From the NCBI GenBank assembly GCA_029531795.1, contig JAPEIS010000001.1, positions 6,386,001 through 6,450,000 of the forward strand: a DNA stretch of 64,000 nucleotides, written 5' to 3'. The stretch comes from Sclerotinia nivalis. Its lineage: Eukaryota > Ascomycota > Leotiomycetes > Helotiales > Sclerotiniaceae. Shown one piece after another: positions 14,455 through 25,400 of this stretch. A model generated the notes under the pieces. That model had not been told where the DNA came from. It saw nothing but the letters and a program-made list of their open reading frames with translations, and did not search any database. The position numbers and the translations under genes are program-made. The number at the start of each line of letters is the position of its first letter. Within the stretch, counting starts at the first letter, position 1.

Positions 14455-14777
14455 TCTGAAGAATAATTCTGAAGAATTCTGAAGAATAATTTGAAAAGAA
14501 GTTGAATAGAAGGTTTGGTGTTCGGATTTTACCAATTAACAAATTAGCCCACCAAGTTACCACCCCATTCACTCACTACAAGTATGACCATAGCACAGAT
14601 AAAAGGCTTGGCGTCGGAGTATCGGCGCCCGAGCTTGATAAGTTTAGTATGACGCTAGACCTTATCTGCGAGAAAATTATATTCGTTTAGAAAAAAAGTT
14701 CCTTCAAATCGCATTTGCGAATCCTCATATTCAACTCATAATTTTTATTACGAAACTCCAAAGAAAAAGCATTCAAA
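14455..14777. promoter_or_regulatory. shared divergent promoter of GET5-like gene and NOP2
   Basis: These 323 bp separate two divergent start codons. Next to the GET5 ATG are three copies of TTCTGAAGAA (14454-14463, 14467-14476, 14477-14486), the first overlapping the start codon. The rest has no recognised motif. Confidence 0.5.
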
Positions 14778-16916
14778 ATGGGTGTAGGAAGACGTATGAA
14801 GAAGCAGGGCATGCCCGAACCACTCGATGAAGCACATTTCACCAATTTAAAACGCAAAGCTGGAATGTCTGTAGCAGAATCGAGAGCAGAATCATTGCAA
14901 TATGCTCCCGATCCTAACAAGAAACGTCGAACTTCAGACAAAAAGTCCAATGGAGCTATCAATGGCAAAAAGAACTCAGCGGCGCAAAGTGCGACAAAGG
15001 GAAAATTTACAAACTCATTACCAGCTCAGAAATCTTCCGGGAAAAAGTCGAAACAAGCTGCCGCTGCACCATTACCCGTGTCAGATGAGGAAATGGAGGA
15101 TGGTGACTCTGATGCGGCGGATCTTATGAATGACGAGTTTGACGAATTGGATGTTTCAGACGACGAGGGACCTGGTCTCCCAGATGATTTCCTTGGCTCG
15201 GACAGTGGAAGTGATGTTTACGATTCAGATGATGATCATCCAAAAGCAATGTTCTCCGAGGATGAGGACGAGTCCGACGCCGAAGAAAAACTCACTGCTG
15301 CAAATATTGCAGGACTCTCGAGGAAATTGGATGAGCAACAGGCGGAGGAGGCAGCAGAGGCACAAGCCGAGTTAGAAGAAGCTGCCATGCAAACGAACAT
15401 TGCTGGAGATAGGCCTCATATCTTCGACAGCGACGAGGAAGGAGAAGCTCCCAAGACTAATGCTTTATTAGCTCCGGATCTACAACTTTTGCGATCCCGA
15501 ATCAATGATACTATTCGAGTCCTAGATGACTTCTCGAACCTTTCCGAAGAGGGCCGATCCAGAGCCGAGTACACGGCTCAATTGATCAAGGATATTTGCG
15601 CATATTATGGTTACTCGGAATTCTTAGCGGAAAAGCTCTTCAACTTGTTCCCACCCAAGGAAGCTTTTGCATTTTTCGAGGCCAACGAAACTCCAAGACC
15701 AGTCGTCATCCGAACAAATACCTTACGAACACATCGAAGAGACCTTGCACAGGCATTGATCAACCGCGGGGTAGTCCTGGAACCAGTAGGAAAATGGTCC
15801 AAAGTTGGCCTGCAGATTTTCGAGAGTGCCGTACCATTGGGTGCCACTCCAGAATATCTTGCTGGACATTATATTTTACAAGCGGCGTCTTCTTTCCTCC
15901 CCGTGATGGCTCTCGCTCCTCAAGAAAATGAGCGTGTCCTCGATATGGCATCCGCTCCTGGTGGAAAAACAACGCATATTGCCGCATTGATGAAGAACAC
16001 GGGTTGCATTTTCGCCAACGATAGCAACAAATCTCGTGCTAAAGGTCTGATCGGTAATATTCATCGTCTAGGTGCCAAAAATGTGATTGTGTGCAATTAT
16101 GATGCGAGAGAGTTTCCCAAGGTCATTGGAGGTTTTGACCGTGTCTTACTAGATGCGCCATGTTCTGGTACTGGAGTCATCGCAAAAGATGCTAGTGTGA
16201 AGACAAACAAAACCGAACGGGATTTTCTCATGCTTCCACATTTACAAAAACAGCTCCTCCTCTCGGCTATCGATTCAGTTGATCACGCAAGCAAGACCGG
16301 AGGTTATATCGTTTACTCGACATGTAGTGTTACGGTCGAGGAGAATGAGCAAGTTGTACAATATGTGCTCAACAAAAGGCCAAATGTTAAACTTGTGGAG
16401 ACTGGCCTAGCTTTTGGTAAAGAGGGCTTCACATCATACATGGGCAAAAGCTTTGACAAGAACATGAAGATGACAAGAAGATATTACCCCCATGCTTACA
16501 ATGTTGATGGTTTCTTCGTCTCTAAATTCAAGAAGACAGGTCCATCACCAAAGAGCAAACCTGGCGAGAAGGAGGCTGAAAAGGAATTGGATGAGCTGGA
16601 TGTTGATAAAACTCCTATCAGGGAGACCGAGGAAGAGGATGCTTTTGGAGGGTGGGATCAAAATGAAGATGAAGAGTATATGGAGAAGGCGAGGAAGAAC
16701 ACCTTGAAACGCAAGGGTATCGATCCAAAGGCAGACAAATCAAAGTCGGATACCAAAGTAGAGAAGACCAAGAAGGAAGAAAAGACCAAGGCAGATACGA
16801 CCAAGAAGGAGATTACAGAGAAGACCAAGGAAGAGGCCAAAAAGGATGAAACCACAAAGACAGATACCACGAAGGAGAGGAAGGAAAAGAAGAAGAAAGG
16901 AAACAAATCCAAATAG
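14778..16916 (+). CDS. NOP2: 25S rRNA (cytosine-C5)-methyltransferase Nop2 / NOL1 family
   Basis: A single exon of 712 residues. The N-terminal 230 residues are basic then strongly acidic (Asp/Glu/Ser runs), as in nucleolar Nop2 proteins. The catalytic core is of the RCMT type: the SAM-binding motif VLDMASAPGGKTTHIAA begins near residue 387, DAPCSGTGV carries Cys462, and YSTCSVTVEENE carries Cys516. In this family the TC-motif cysteine forms the covalent link to cytosine and the PC-motif cysteine releases the product; both are present. The C-terminal tail is Lys/Glu/Thr-rich with repeated TKKE/EKTK units, probably nucleolar retention sequence. Nop2 methylates a conserved cytosine of large-subunit rRNA and is needed for 60S assembly. 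The ATG context AAAATGG is good. Confidence is high because both catalytic motifs are intact. Confidence 0.96.
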   Translation: MGVGRRMKKQGMPEPLDEAHFTNLKRKAGMSVAESRAESLQYAPDPNKKRRTSDKKSNGAINGKKNSAAQSATKGKFTNSLPAQKSSGKKSKQAAAAPLPVSDEEMEDGDSDAADLMNDEFDELDVSDDEGPGLPDDFLGSDSGSDVYDSDDDHPKAMFSEDEDESDAEEKLTAANIAGLSRKLDEQQAEEAAEAQAELEEAAMQTNIAGDRPHIFDSDEEGEAPKTNALLAPDLQLLRSRINDTIRVLDDFSNLSEEGRSRAEYTAQLIKDICAYYGYSEFLAEKLFNLFPPKEAFAFFEANETPRPVVIRTNTLRTHRRDLAQALINRGVVLEPVGKWSKVGLQIFESAVPLGATPEYLAGHYILQAASSFLPVMALAPQENERVLDMASAPGGKTTHIAALMKNTGCIFANDSNKSRAKGLIGNIHRLGAKNVIVCNYDAREFPKVIGGFDRVLLDAPCSGTGVIAKDASVKTNKTERDFLMLPHLQKQLLLSAIDSVDHASKTGGYIVYSTCSVTVEENEQVVQYVLNKRPNVKLVETGLAFGKEGFTSYMGKSFDKNMKMTRRYYPHAYNVDGFFVSKFKKTGPSPKSKPGEKEAEKELDELDVDKTPIRETEEEDAFGGWDQNEDEEYMEKARKNTLKRKGIDPKADKSKSDTKVEKTKKEEKTKADTTKKEITEKTKEEAKKDETTKTDTTKERKEKKKKGNKSK

Positions 16917-17529
16917 GGTAGTAATTTAAAAGGTTTCATGAAGGGGGTTGTATGAGATTCTGGCCAGAAATGACATTGGTTGCATACACTGGCGTTTTGG
17001 GTTTGGAGGGAAAAGTACCACTAGCTTCCTTCTATCGTCTGGCAAAATACGAAATTTTTCAAGCGTATTCGCTCCAGATATTTCTTTCTTGCTTACGCTT
17101 GGCATGTTCATGAGTGATAATTGGACTAAGAATGAGCGGTCACGTGAAGTAGATTGAATAGGCGGCTAGGCCAAAGCGATTAGGATATCGACTTGCGACC
17201 AATAGTACTCCACTTTCACACTAATTTTCTCAAATGCCGAAGCTCACGATGATTATGAACAATGCACTATGCTTGTACTTTCACAGAAGAAAGCGGTCCT
17301 GCATAGTGGCTCGCAGTGTCGTCACGCAAGCCCGTCCGGTCATTTCATATTCCAAGTTGTGACTTTCTGATTCACATTCGATAGTTTGACTGAGAAGGAG
17401 AGCACTTATTTAGTTTGCGGCGTCATCAGAAGTGATAGGAGTGGCGAAGTGATTTCCTGGAACGAAGCTAAGAAATCAAAAAACGGCCGTCTATCTACGC
17501 GTAGATGATACTTCGTACCCATCGCCGCC

Positions 17530-17715
17530 ATGCTTGCGGTAATGGGCAAATATGTTTGGGACAGAGGTGAATCTAAGTATTATTTCTACGAAAGGAACAA
17601 TCACATCAAGTATTGGCTCAGCCAGCAGCAAGAGCAGGACCCTTGTGAGCCTCCACGGTTGTCTGACTATGCTTCATATGAGACGGAAGTGATGAAGCTT
17701 TTGACGAGTGGTTGA
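17530..17715 (+). CDS. possible small protein, 61 residues
   Basis: The frame opens in a good start context (GCCGCCATGC) and encodes a compact Tyr/Trp-containing sequence beginning MLAVMGKYVWDRGESKYYFY and ending in EVMKLLTSG. The amino-acid balance looks more like coding than random DNA, but no family was recognised, no intron is needed, and the flanks are non-coding. It could also be a relic exon of a lost gene. Confidence 0.3.
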   Translation: MLAVMGKYVWDRGESKYYFYERNNHIKYWLSQQQEQDPCEPPRLSDYASYETEVMKLLTSG

Positions 17716-17972
17716 TGTACAAATGCAATTATGCTTGGAATGATAGGTACTGTTTAGTCGTTTGAATACAAATTTCTAACCCCAGCGCCTTTGATCTCTC
17801 TCCGCACACGAGTTGCCGCCTATGTACTTAGTATCCTACATAGCTTTTTCGTGAGTGATACATATCACTATGATACAGAAACTATAGGGCCTTAGTAATG
17901 TGACTTTTCATTTGACTTCCTATCGAAACCTCCACAAGAACACCTCTTCACAAAATTTCTTGATCGATGTGA

Positions 17973-18095
17973 TCAATCGATCCATTCATCACCAGCACCC
18001 TCCTCATCACCTTCGAGGGTCTCTTCCTCCGTAGCCATAACGCCTTCCATACTCTCTCCAATCAGCCCCTCCTCTTCTTCGACATCATCCTCCAC
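17973..18095 (-). pseudogene. acidic C-terminal exon of an unresolved minus-strand gene
   Basis: The minus strand has a 40-residue frame, VEDDVEEEEGLIGESMEGVM followed by ATEEETLEGDEEGAGDEWID, ending in TGA. It is preceded directly by an AG acceptor (TAG|GTGG), which would be an in-frame stop if unspliced, so it looks like a terminal exon. I could not find an upstream exon in phase with a clear donor in the next 600 bases. It may be the last exon of a gene with a distant upstream exon, or a remnant. Confidence 0.35.
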
Positions 18096-19183
18096 CTATT
18101 CATCCTTCAATCCCCATAACACACCCGTAAAAACAAATCTCTCAACTAATAATCTGACATCCCATTCATTCTATAGAACCCTTGATAATGCAATCTTATT
18201 CCTCACCTATACAATTCCTAATAAAAACTCCTTGCTGCGTGAGAATAAAACATATCACCGACATGACATTTGCTAGTCGCTTCCTTGGTGTAGTCAACGC
18301 AGAGCGTGAAACAAGAGACTAACTACCATCAAGTGAAGATAAATAAACAACTTAAGGTACGGTTGCAAATGAAATTGTAAACCGTAGAATGGTTCTTGCT
18401 ATCATATTTACTCCCAGTTTGTCAATGCCGGCACAATTTACCTGAAATACGTCAGCCGACCTTCACGGACATGTCTTCGCTACGAAGCTGCGTTTAGGTA
18501 TCTCATTCATCAAGCGGGCAGAAGCAAAAGCAATAAGCAACCAATGAATAATGAAGTCATCTTTACAGATGGGATGTTGCTTCCGCCAAAAAAAAAGGGG
18601 TTATGTCTCGGTTAATGTCCATGTAAGTTTCCGGGCGGAACACAGCCAATAGGATCGAATAATTGAGTGGCTAGTAGAGTTCCTTTACCCCACGTTTCTT
18701 TGCTTCTTACCTTCGGATCTGAGTATATGAGTTATCATATTCCTATCAGGCCGTCACAAAAGAAGAAAAAGTGCACTCAAATACCTGATTATAGCATTGC
18801 TTTTTATGGCCGTGAATGGTTGAGCGACTTAAAACGGCTAAACTTGGTTTCGTCAGAATGTATGGAAAAGCGGCATTCAATAAAGTTCCTTTTCCACAGC
18901 AGAGAACTCCCAGTTCACGGGAAAATAACTTGCGGTCACCTTGTCAGCCCGCACAGGTCTTTTTGTTGGCAAATATCCTAGCCATTGCAAATATATGTTG
19001 CTTAGAACCCAAAAGGATATAAAACATAATCGTGTTGTTATAGTGTTCAACCACCTATGCCATTTCATCGTGTCTATAATTGGAAGTCTCCAGTCCTCAA
19101 CTTTTAATTTTCTAGAAAGCTTCTCCGAATATTACCTACGCTTGCTCAGATCTCAAGTCTCGCTCGGGTTCATCGCGTGAAAA

Positions 19184-19958
19184 ATGTCTCCTTGCGATTT
19201 GTACAATGATTTTGTCGTCGTTTCGTTTTCCGAGTTAGTCACCTCTACACATCCATCCAACGGAGCTAATACTTCTGGAAAGGAACATCCGCGTCGAGTC
19301 CATGGTTAAGATCATCGTTGGCGGCGAACGGAAAATCTGGTGGTTGAACGAGGATCTCTTGTGTGCTCATTCGATCGTATTTAAGCGCGCCTTCCAAGGG
19401 AATTTCCTGGAGTCCAGAGAGAAAGTAATGGTACTCGAAGAAGAATCACCAAAAGCTTTTCATCACCTCGTCGAATGGGTTTCGGGAAAGAAGGTTCTCC
19501 AGAGTCATAAATCACATGATGATCTCATTTATTCCTGGTTTCATCTCGAAGAATGGGCCGCTCTAGTCAAGCTATCGCAGATGCTTATGATGGATGATCT
19601 GATGCAGGCCGCCATAGATCGGTACAACACATGCAAAAATCCACATGATTGGCCAGAAGATATCATGCCTTGTCCTGATGTGGAAGAAGTCAAATACATC
19701 TGCGATCATATCTCGACATCTACTTTGAGGTTGGGCATTGTTCACGGTCTTGCTGCAACATTTTTGAAGAAGAGAATGCATGAAGAGACGTTTGAGCTTT
19801 GGTATTTGTCAATGAGTTGCTATCCTGATCTGATCCACGATGTGTTGTACGAGGTGAAAATGCGATTGGAGGAACCTAAAGCTAGCAGCATAAAGGAGGA
19901 TTACGTGGATCTGGAGCTCACCGAAGCTTATGATAGCCCTTTTCTCGTGGAGGAATGA
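19184..19958 (+). CDS. BTB/POZ domain protein
   Basis: Two exons are proposed: 19184-19233 and 19283-19958, with a 49-base intron (GTTAGT...AAAG) that keeps phase (GA|G); about 241 residues. The joined N-terminus runs MSPCDLYNDFVVVSFSEENI, then VKIIVGGERKIWWLNEDLLC, AHSIVFKRAFQGNFLES and SPKAFHHLVEWVSG. This is the fungal short BTB pattern: a strand with a VGG turn, a helix with a His-Ser pair, a strand, then a helix in which the peptide falls within a Leu-Val-Glu-Trp motif. A helical C-terminal part contains EEWAALVKLSQML. BTB domains dimerise and often serve as Cullin-3 adaptors; no partner can be named. If exon 1 is wrong, translation could start at the ATG at 19302. A diverged paralogue follows at 20529. 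Confidence 0.7.
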
Positions 19959-20528
19959 TAGCTAGATAGCTGAAATTGTTTTCTAGTATGGGTTTTGTGC
20001 GAACATGGCTTTTTGTCCACATCATCTCGATCGCTGCACTAGGAACGAATCAACATTCTTTGGAGAACAATTATGCACGCGCAATATGGACTATTGAGCT
20101 CAAAAAGAACTATCCAATTGGCGGCCATTTACTTAGTTGTGTAACTATGTCCTTAACGGAGATCAGGAGCTTGTTGAGGAAGTATCTTGACTTGCAATTT
20201 CAAAATCCTTGTAACATTTGCACAGTTGTCAAACCATCCTTGACTGAGTGGCTTAATTTCATCCTGAAGATACCTATCGTTAAATGCACCACAGCGCCCA
20301 ATCGTTCGAGCCTCTTATGATGTGAAGTTACTGCCATAATCATTGATTCCTTTCTCTGGCACCACAACGGGTAGTGGCATCTTGCGTACCCGGTGCCAAC
20401 TATGGTGTAATGGTCACTATTGTATTTAGATTCCCACGCTACCTCGCCTCCACAATTTCAATAAAGTCTTCTTTTTCAGACACAGCAAGTCATCTCAGTG
20501 TACTCCAATCTACAACAGCGCTTGCAAC
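19959..20528. other. intergenic between BTB paralogues
   Basis: This 570-bp spacer has only short frames without domains. It holds the terminator of the first BTB gene and the promoter of the second. The last 100 bases are CT-rich. Confidence 0.45.
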
Positions 20529-21237
20529 ATGGCCACGCCTTCGAAGAAATCTAAAACATCTGAAATCCAGCCGGCGATAAATGAGTAAGTCTGTTTTTCG
20601 TTTGTTGGGGCTAAATCTAAATGGCTGCAGGTATTTTCTATCGTCTTCAATCAAGAATACTGTCAAAATATACGTCGGTCCGAAGCAAAAGCTTTGGGCT
20701 CTACCGGAAGACCTACTTTGTTCACGAGTGGAATACTTCCGAAAGGCATTTAAAGGATGGTTCAAGGAAGGAATCACTAAATAGTTGTACTTCCCTGAAG
20801 ATGACCCAGCAAGTTTTGGTCATCTCGTCGACTGGGTCTTCGATCAGAAGCTTGATTGTAGAATGAACCACGGGTCCAGTGCAGCGCAGACATTAGAGCA
20901 TGGCCTCCATTGGTGTAAGCTTGGAGCTCTGGCTGACAAAGTTGGCGTTGATGCTCTATCTACAGTTGTTGCGGCTCAATATGAGCAGTGCCTCGAAGAG
21001 ATGGAATCAAACATTCCTGCTGCGGACATAGTCTCATATATCTGTGAAAATACGAGGGACAGTTCAAAGCTTCGTAAACTTGCAGCAAAGAAGTATGCCG
21101 AGGCTGCCATGACTTCGGAATGGGAACCGAAATCGTGGGTGCGAGCCACAAGCACAGATGCGACATTCAACGTTCAAGTTATCAAGGAAATACGCGCTCA
21201 CATGCGGAATTTGCACGACCAAGCAGATGCGATTTAG
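20529..21237 (+). pseudogene. BTB/POZ paralogue with in-frame stop
   Basis: Exon 1 at 20529-20584 (MATPSKKSKTSEIQPAINE) joins exon 2 at 20631-21237 through a 46-base intron (GTAAGT...GCAG) in phase. The joined frame reads into a BTB domain (KIYVGPKQKLWALPEDLLCS, VEYFRKAFKGWFKEG) and then meets TAG at 20782-20784, after ITK. The same frame continues for 150 codons (LYFPEDDPASFGHLVDWVFD ... AHMRNLHDQADAI) with full similarity to BTB proteins, including the counterpart of the LVEW motif of the upstream paralogue. A single GAG or CAG to TAG change would explain it. Either the gene is a recent pseudogene, the truncated 80-residue protein is made, or the assembly has an error here. Confidence 0.7.
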
Positions 21238-22481
21238 AATCCTGTGTGGTTCATGGACGTACTTGAGAGTATTTCTCTATAAGGGGTTTGATTTGTATGA
21301 TACTAGCAGCTAGGCAATATGTTGACTTGGAAAGTTTGGATGGTCCGTCAAGTTCTATTGGGTTCTTGAGAGTATTGGAGGCAGAGTTAGATATGATGGC
21401 GGTGCTTGGTTTTGTGGATGTCATTGGAGCACAACAGGATCGGGTCCCTGGGTAGTGGTTGTTTGCGTCCTGTTTATAGTGGTTTAAGTCGGAAGATTGA
21501 TTCCGTCTCACATTTTAGGTCTGGCATACTGACAAGATACCCTCACACACTCACTGTTGGTATGTTGGAGACGTGTGCTGTAAAGATTGGCGGTATCACA
21601 AATAACATAATCTAGAAACACTTCAACAATGCTGCTGCTCTTAATAAAATGCTCATGGTTTTAACGTATCGATCTCAAATAGTACACAACTTCACACCAC
21701 GGCGGCGTTCCATCACAAGTACACGGACCCAATGAAGGAAATTGCCCCGCCCGTGTGATTCGAAGTCCTGGGCGGATAACAAGGAGAACGATCATTTCCT
21801 GAGGTCATAGACTCTATGATTCAAGCTAGAGACTCGGGGAATGCTTATGACGGGATGTCATTTACTTAAACTTAAGGAGATCAAAAATGGCAAATCTAAG
21901 ATAGGAGTCCCGTGATCACTCAGATCACTGTTTTTAGACTGAGAAAGACCATGACCTCGTGGATCGGCATCTGATAGGAACGTTAATAACCAAATGGGAA
22001 AATCATCGATCTAATGGTATTATTATTGATCAATCTCAAAAGTCCAAAAAGCCATCCGATTTCCACTTCTACCAGGCTCCTATACGATCTGGTATTTTAA
22101 GCAGGCTCATTTACCCATGCTTCACCGTCTAGTATAATCCAGTTATTCATGATCTAAACAGTGCTTACTCCAACTGACATGTGTGGTATTGATGGATTGG
22201 AATCTACGTAGCTTTATCAAGGGCCTATCAATCAAAAAATCAACCACTAAAGATAGAGTATGCCGCTGTCAGTAGTTGAAACCACGGATGCTTCTTAGCA
22301 CAATGAAAAGCTTCAACAGCCTTAATTAAGAAGCAATGCATTAAATTTTATTATTATTTGCGCAGCTATATTATGTGTGCCGGAATATGAATGCATATGG
22401 TATCATAATAGCAATGAAACTCAGAGGGTGTGAAGCGCACAGAGAACTTCTCAAGCAACTCCTTACAACCCCGCTTGCGGA
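21238..22481. other. intergenic, no supported gene
   Basis: No coding region was recognised in these 1.2 kb. A 20-30 base motif near 21903 (TAGGAGTCCCG followed by GTGATCACT) recurs near 29584 with a 4-base insertion and may be a relic dispersed repeat. The segment nearest 22481 is the 3' region of the minus-strand chromodomain gene. Confidence 0.45.
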
Positions 22482-25400
22482 TCAGCAAGGGATTTTTAGC
22501 GAATCAAATACACGATCCCACCGATATTCTGCTATGTGATTTGCGCTCTGTCCTTCACCCGTATTTCTCTTCCACTCAGGATACCATTGGTCCGTAAAAT
22601 CAAATTTGAATTCCTTCAATTTTGCTTCCACTTTCTCGGATTGATTTCTATTGATGTCCAATGGTTCCGAATTCGTAGCAATAGGAAATGGCTCCCTTCC
22701 TCGCCTGGCCCAAGCCAATGCACCACCTTCTCGAAAAGCCTTGGAATTTTGCGGGAAGGCGTCCTTTTCTGGAATCATTCTCACTGGAATGTTAACACTT
22801 TTTTTGGATTTCCCAGAACCAACCACGTAAAATCGCCTGTATTTGTCCAGATTTGCATAAGCCCAACCTGCAAACCAAGCGACTAGCTTTTTCTCGTCAT
22901 TCTGATCTATGGACGGAGGGGCAAAAAGTAATGGACTCCGCGACTCTTCCTCAGATGGATCACAGTCGAATGGGGAAAGGTTAGCCGGAAGATCCTTGCG
23001 GAGCATATCACAAAGAAGCCAATACAGATCAAGTCTCGCCTCACACTGTTCGTGACTTAATCCCTTTGCGCTTAGCTTGGAAAGCATTGATGGGTCGCCA
23101 CTAAGGTTTTTCATGAGTTCTTGTTGCTCCTCAACCTTCGAAATAAAAAGTTCCATGAGGAAATTTGGCAGTTCGTGGCAGCACAATACTCTAATCGAGC
23201 CATTTATTGAGCTTTTGAGCTTTTTTTGATACCATTTAAAGAAGTTAAGTGTCATAACCGGTTCTGCGACCAAGAAACTTGGTGTGAGAAGTATGGCATA
23301 TCCTAAAGGCAAAAGGCGTTTTGTTGCAATTTGGCCCAGCTCCGGTTTCTGGGTGATGTGGGAGAAAGGCATCTTCGATGTGCTATCTTGGATGCACCAA
23401 AATGTGTAGTTCATCCCTTCCGTCGTCATGCCGTGAACCAGGTCTGTATCGGATATTAGACTAAGCGCAGACGAATGTATTAGTACAGCTCCAGCGTTGA
23501 CATGTTTCTTGAAGTGGTTCCAGCATCCTGGCTTCTGATAATTGTAGATTTTGCTGTATATTGAACAGCTCCTAAGCCATGATGCTATCAATTCCGCAGT
23601 GGATTGGTTCGATGCAGGAAATATCAAACAAAAGTTGAAGATAGGTTTCTTGGCTTTCTGGTCCTTGGGTTTTTGATCTATTGTCAATTTTTCGTAATCA
23701 AGATGGTGGAAACTTTTCATCATCATATCTCTGTACGAAAGATCCGTCGATGAAGTTTGGTTGATTGTCGAAGATTCAATGGAATTTAGTATATGGCTCT
23801 GAGATGCAAATACCAAATACTTCAGCTTAGCATCGGTAGAAAGGTTAGGCGTTACGTCTAAATACTTCCATTCTTCGGCTGCGACTGGATAAAGTAGAAT
23901 GGTATAATTGTCGGAAATACACGCCAAGCCAGACATCCATAGGCAGAGGTATTCAGCTATGGCGTTGACCATATGGCATCCAGCTTGGTCAGTAGAGTCG
24001 GTGCTAATATTCTGTTGCCAGTAGGTAGATTGTTGAGTGTGACCGTATTTTGACTTGAAATCATGCACCGTACAGATTTGGTCGAACTGTAAAGTCTCTG
24101 CACTCACGAAGGCTTTTGTCCAATCTGATGCATCCGTCGGAAGGCTTGTAAAGTTGAGATTGGTAGGTTGAGCTTGTGGACCAAACGTGACTGCTTTGAT
24201 TTTGGTACCTGCGCTTTGTACCGCCCCATTCATTAAATCATTATCAAAACGTAACTGTTCAGCCTCCTGAAGATTTGGCTCAAGCGTAGGAAGATCAGGC
24301 GCTGCGTCCATCTCAAAATCTATCGCATCGTCGTCACCAAATACTGGAGTAGGTTTTGCATTATGTAGTGGCGGCTGTGAACTTTTCTCCTTTGAAATTC
24401 CCAGATCGACTACATTTGGGTTAACATGACTCGTATAAACTACCGGACTATATTGAGCAGATTCATGCTTGAAAGAACAATTCGTATCCAACTGACAGTG
24501 ACCCTGATTCCAATACTTGCAAGGAATAGACTTCAATGGTATAGAGCCAGGTTTCGGTGCCACGGGGAGATCATTGTCGTTTGAATGGGCTAATTTGCAG
24601 TCATCTCCTTTCTTGCAATTATTCTCAGAGTACCAATAATAGCAGACCATTTTTGGACCATCTACACTATGGGGTGTCTGGGATTTTCTTGGCATGGTTT
24701 TGCAATTGGCAGACGAGGCCGGCGCTACCCATCCAGGAGGCGGACTCCTCACTGGGATAGTGCTGTTTGACTCATGTAAGTCTCTACATGTGTCACCACG
24801 TCGGCAATTCCCATCTAAGTTGTAGAAGAAGCAAATTTTTTTCTGTGACTCAAACCATCCATCTGGGGGTGGGGCAATGGGAAGTCGAGGGTCGTCGACG
24901 TGAAGATATTTGCAGTGACTATAATAGCATCCTTGTGGCTGGGTAGTGAAGAAGCATCTTGTTCGTTGCTCGTATGGAATATGCTGTACGTCCTCCCATG
25001 ACATTTCAGCCGGGTGCAGAGCAGGCGGTCGATGGGAGTCTTCTTGCTGCTCATGATGTGGCGTAGCTGGTGGCATTCCTCGATTTTCCTCTTCGCTCTG
25101 TGGAGCAGAGGAAGTCCTTCGAAGAGCCTCTGGTTGTTGCGCAGATGAAGCTTTTGAAGGATTGATCAACCCACCAGGGATAACAGCAAGATCTGGTGCT
25201 TTTTCCGCCATTGTTCTACCAGCCAATTCCGCTTTTCTGAGGATGTGTCTGGTTTTGAAATGCCGCTGGTTTTTCGACGGATCTGCAGCTGCTTCAATCA
25301 AACTCGCTTTTTGTTTTCTAGGAGCTTTGCCGCTGATAAATACATTTTGTGAGGGTAGAGAAGAACCTCCACGCATGGCACCTCCCCCTCCTCGAATTTT

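Larger units (their letters stand above)
16917..19183. other. gene-poor interval with two doubtful small coding pieces
   Basis: The interval between NOP2 and the first BTB gene holds one small plus-strand frame (17530-17715) and one acidic minus-strand frame (17973-18095), described separately. A poly-A run lies near 18590. No other domain or splice structure was recognised. Confidence 0.45.

Noticed and set aside
14454..14486. TTC/GAA repeats before GET5 read as heat-shock elements
   Set aside because: The gaps between TTC and GAA are 0, 1 or 3 bases rather than the 2 needed, so this is better described as a tandem repeat.
20725..20784. Possible 57-base intron removing the TAG in the second BTB gene
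   Set aside because: It keeps phase but uses a weak GTGGAA donor and removes the conserved BTB helix.
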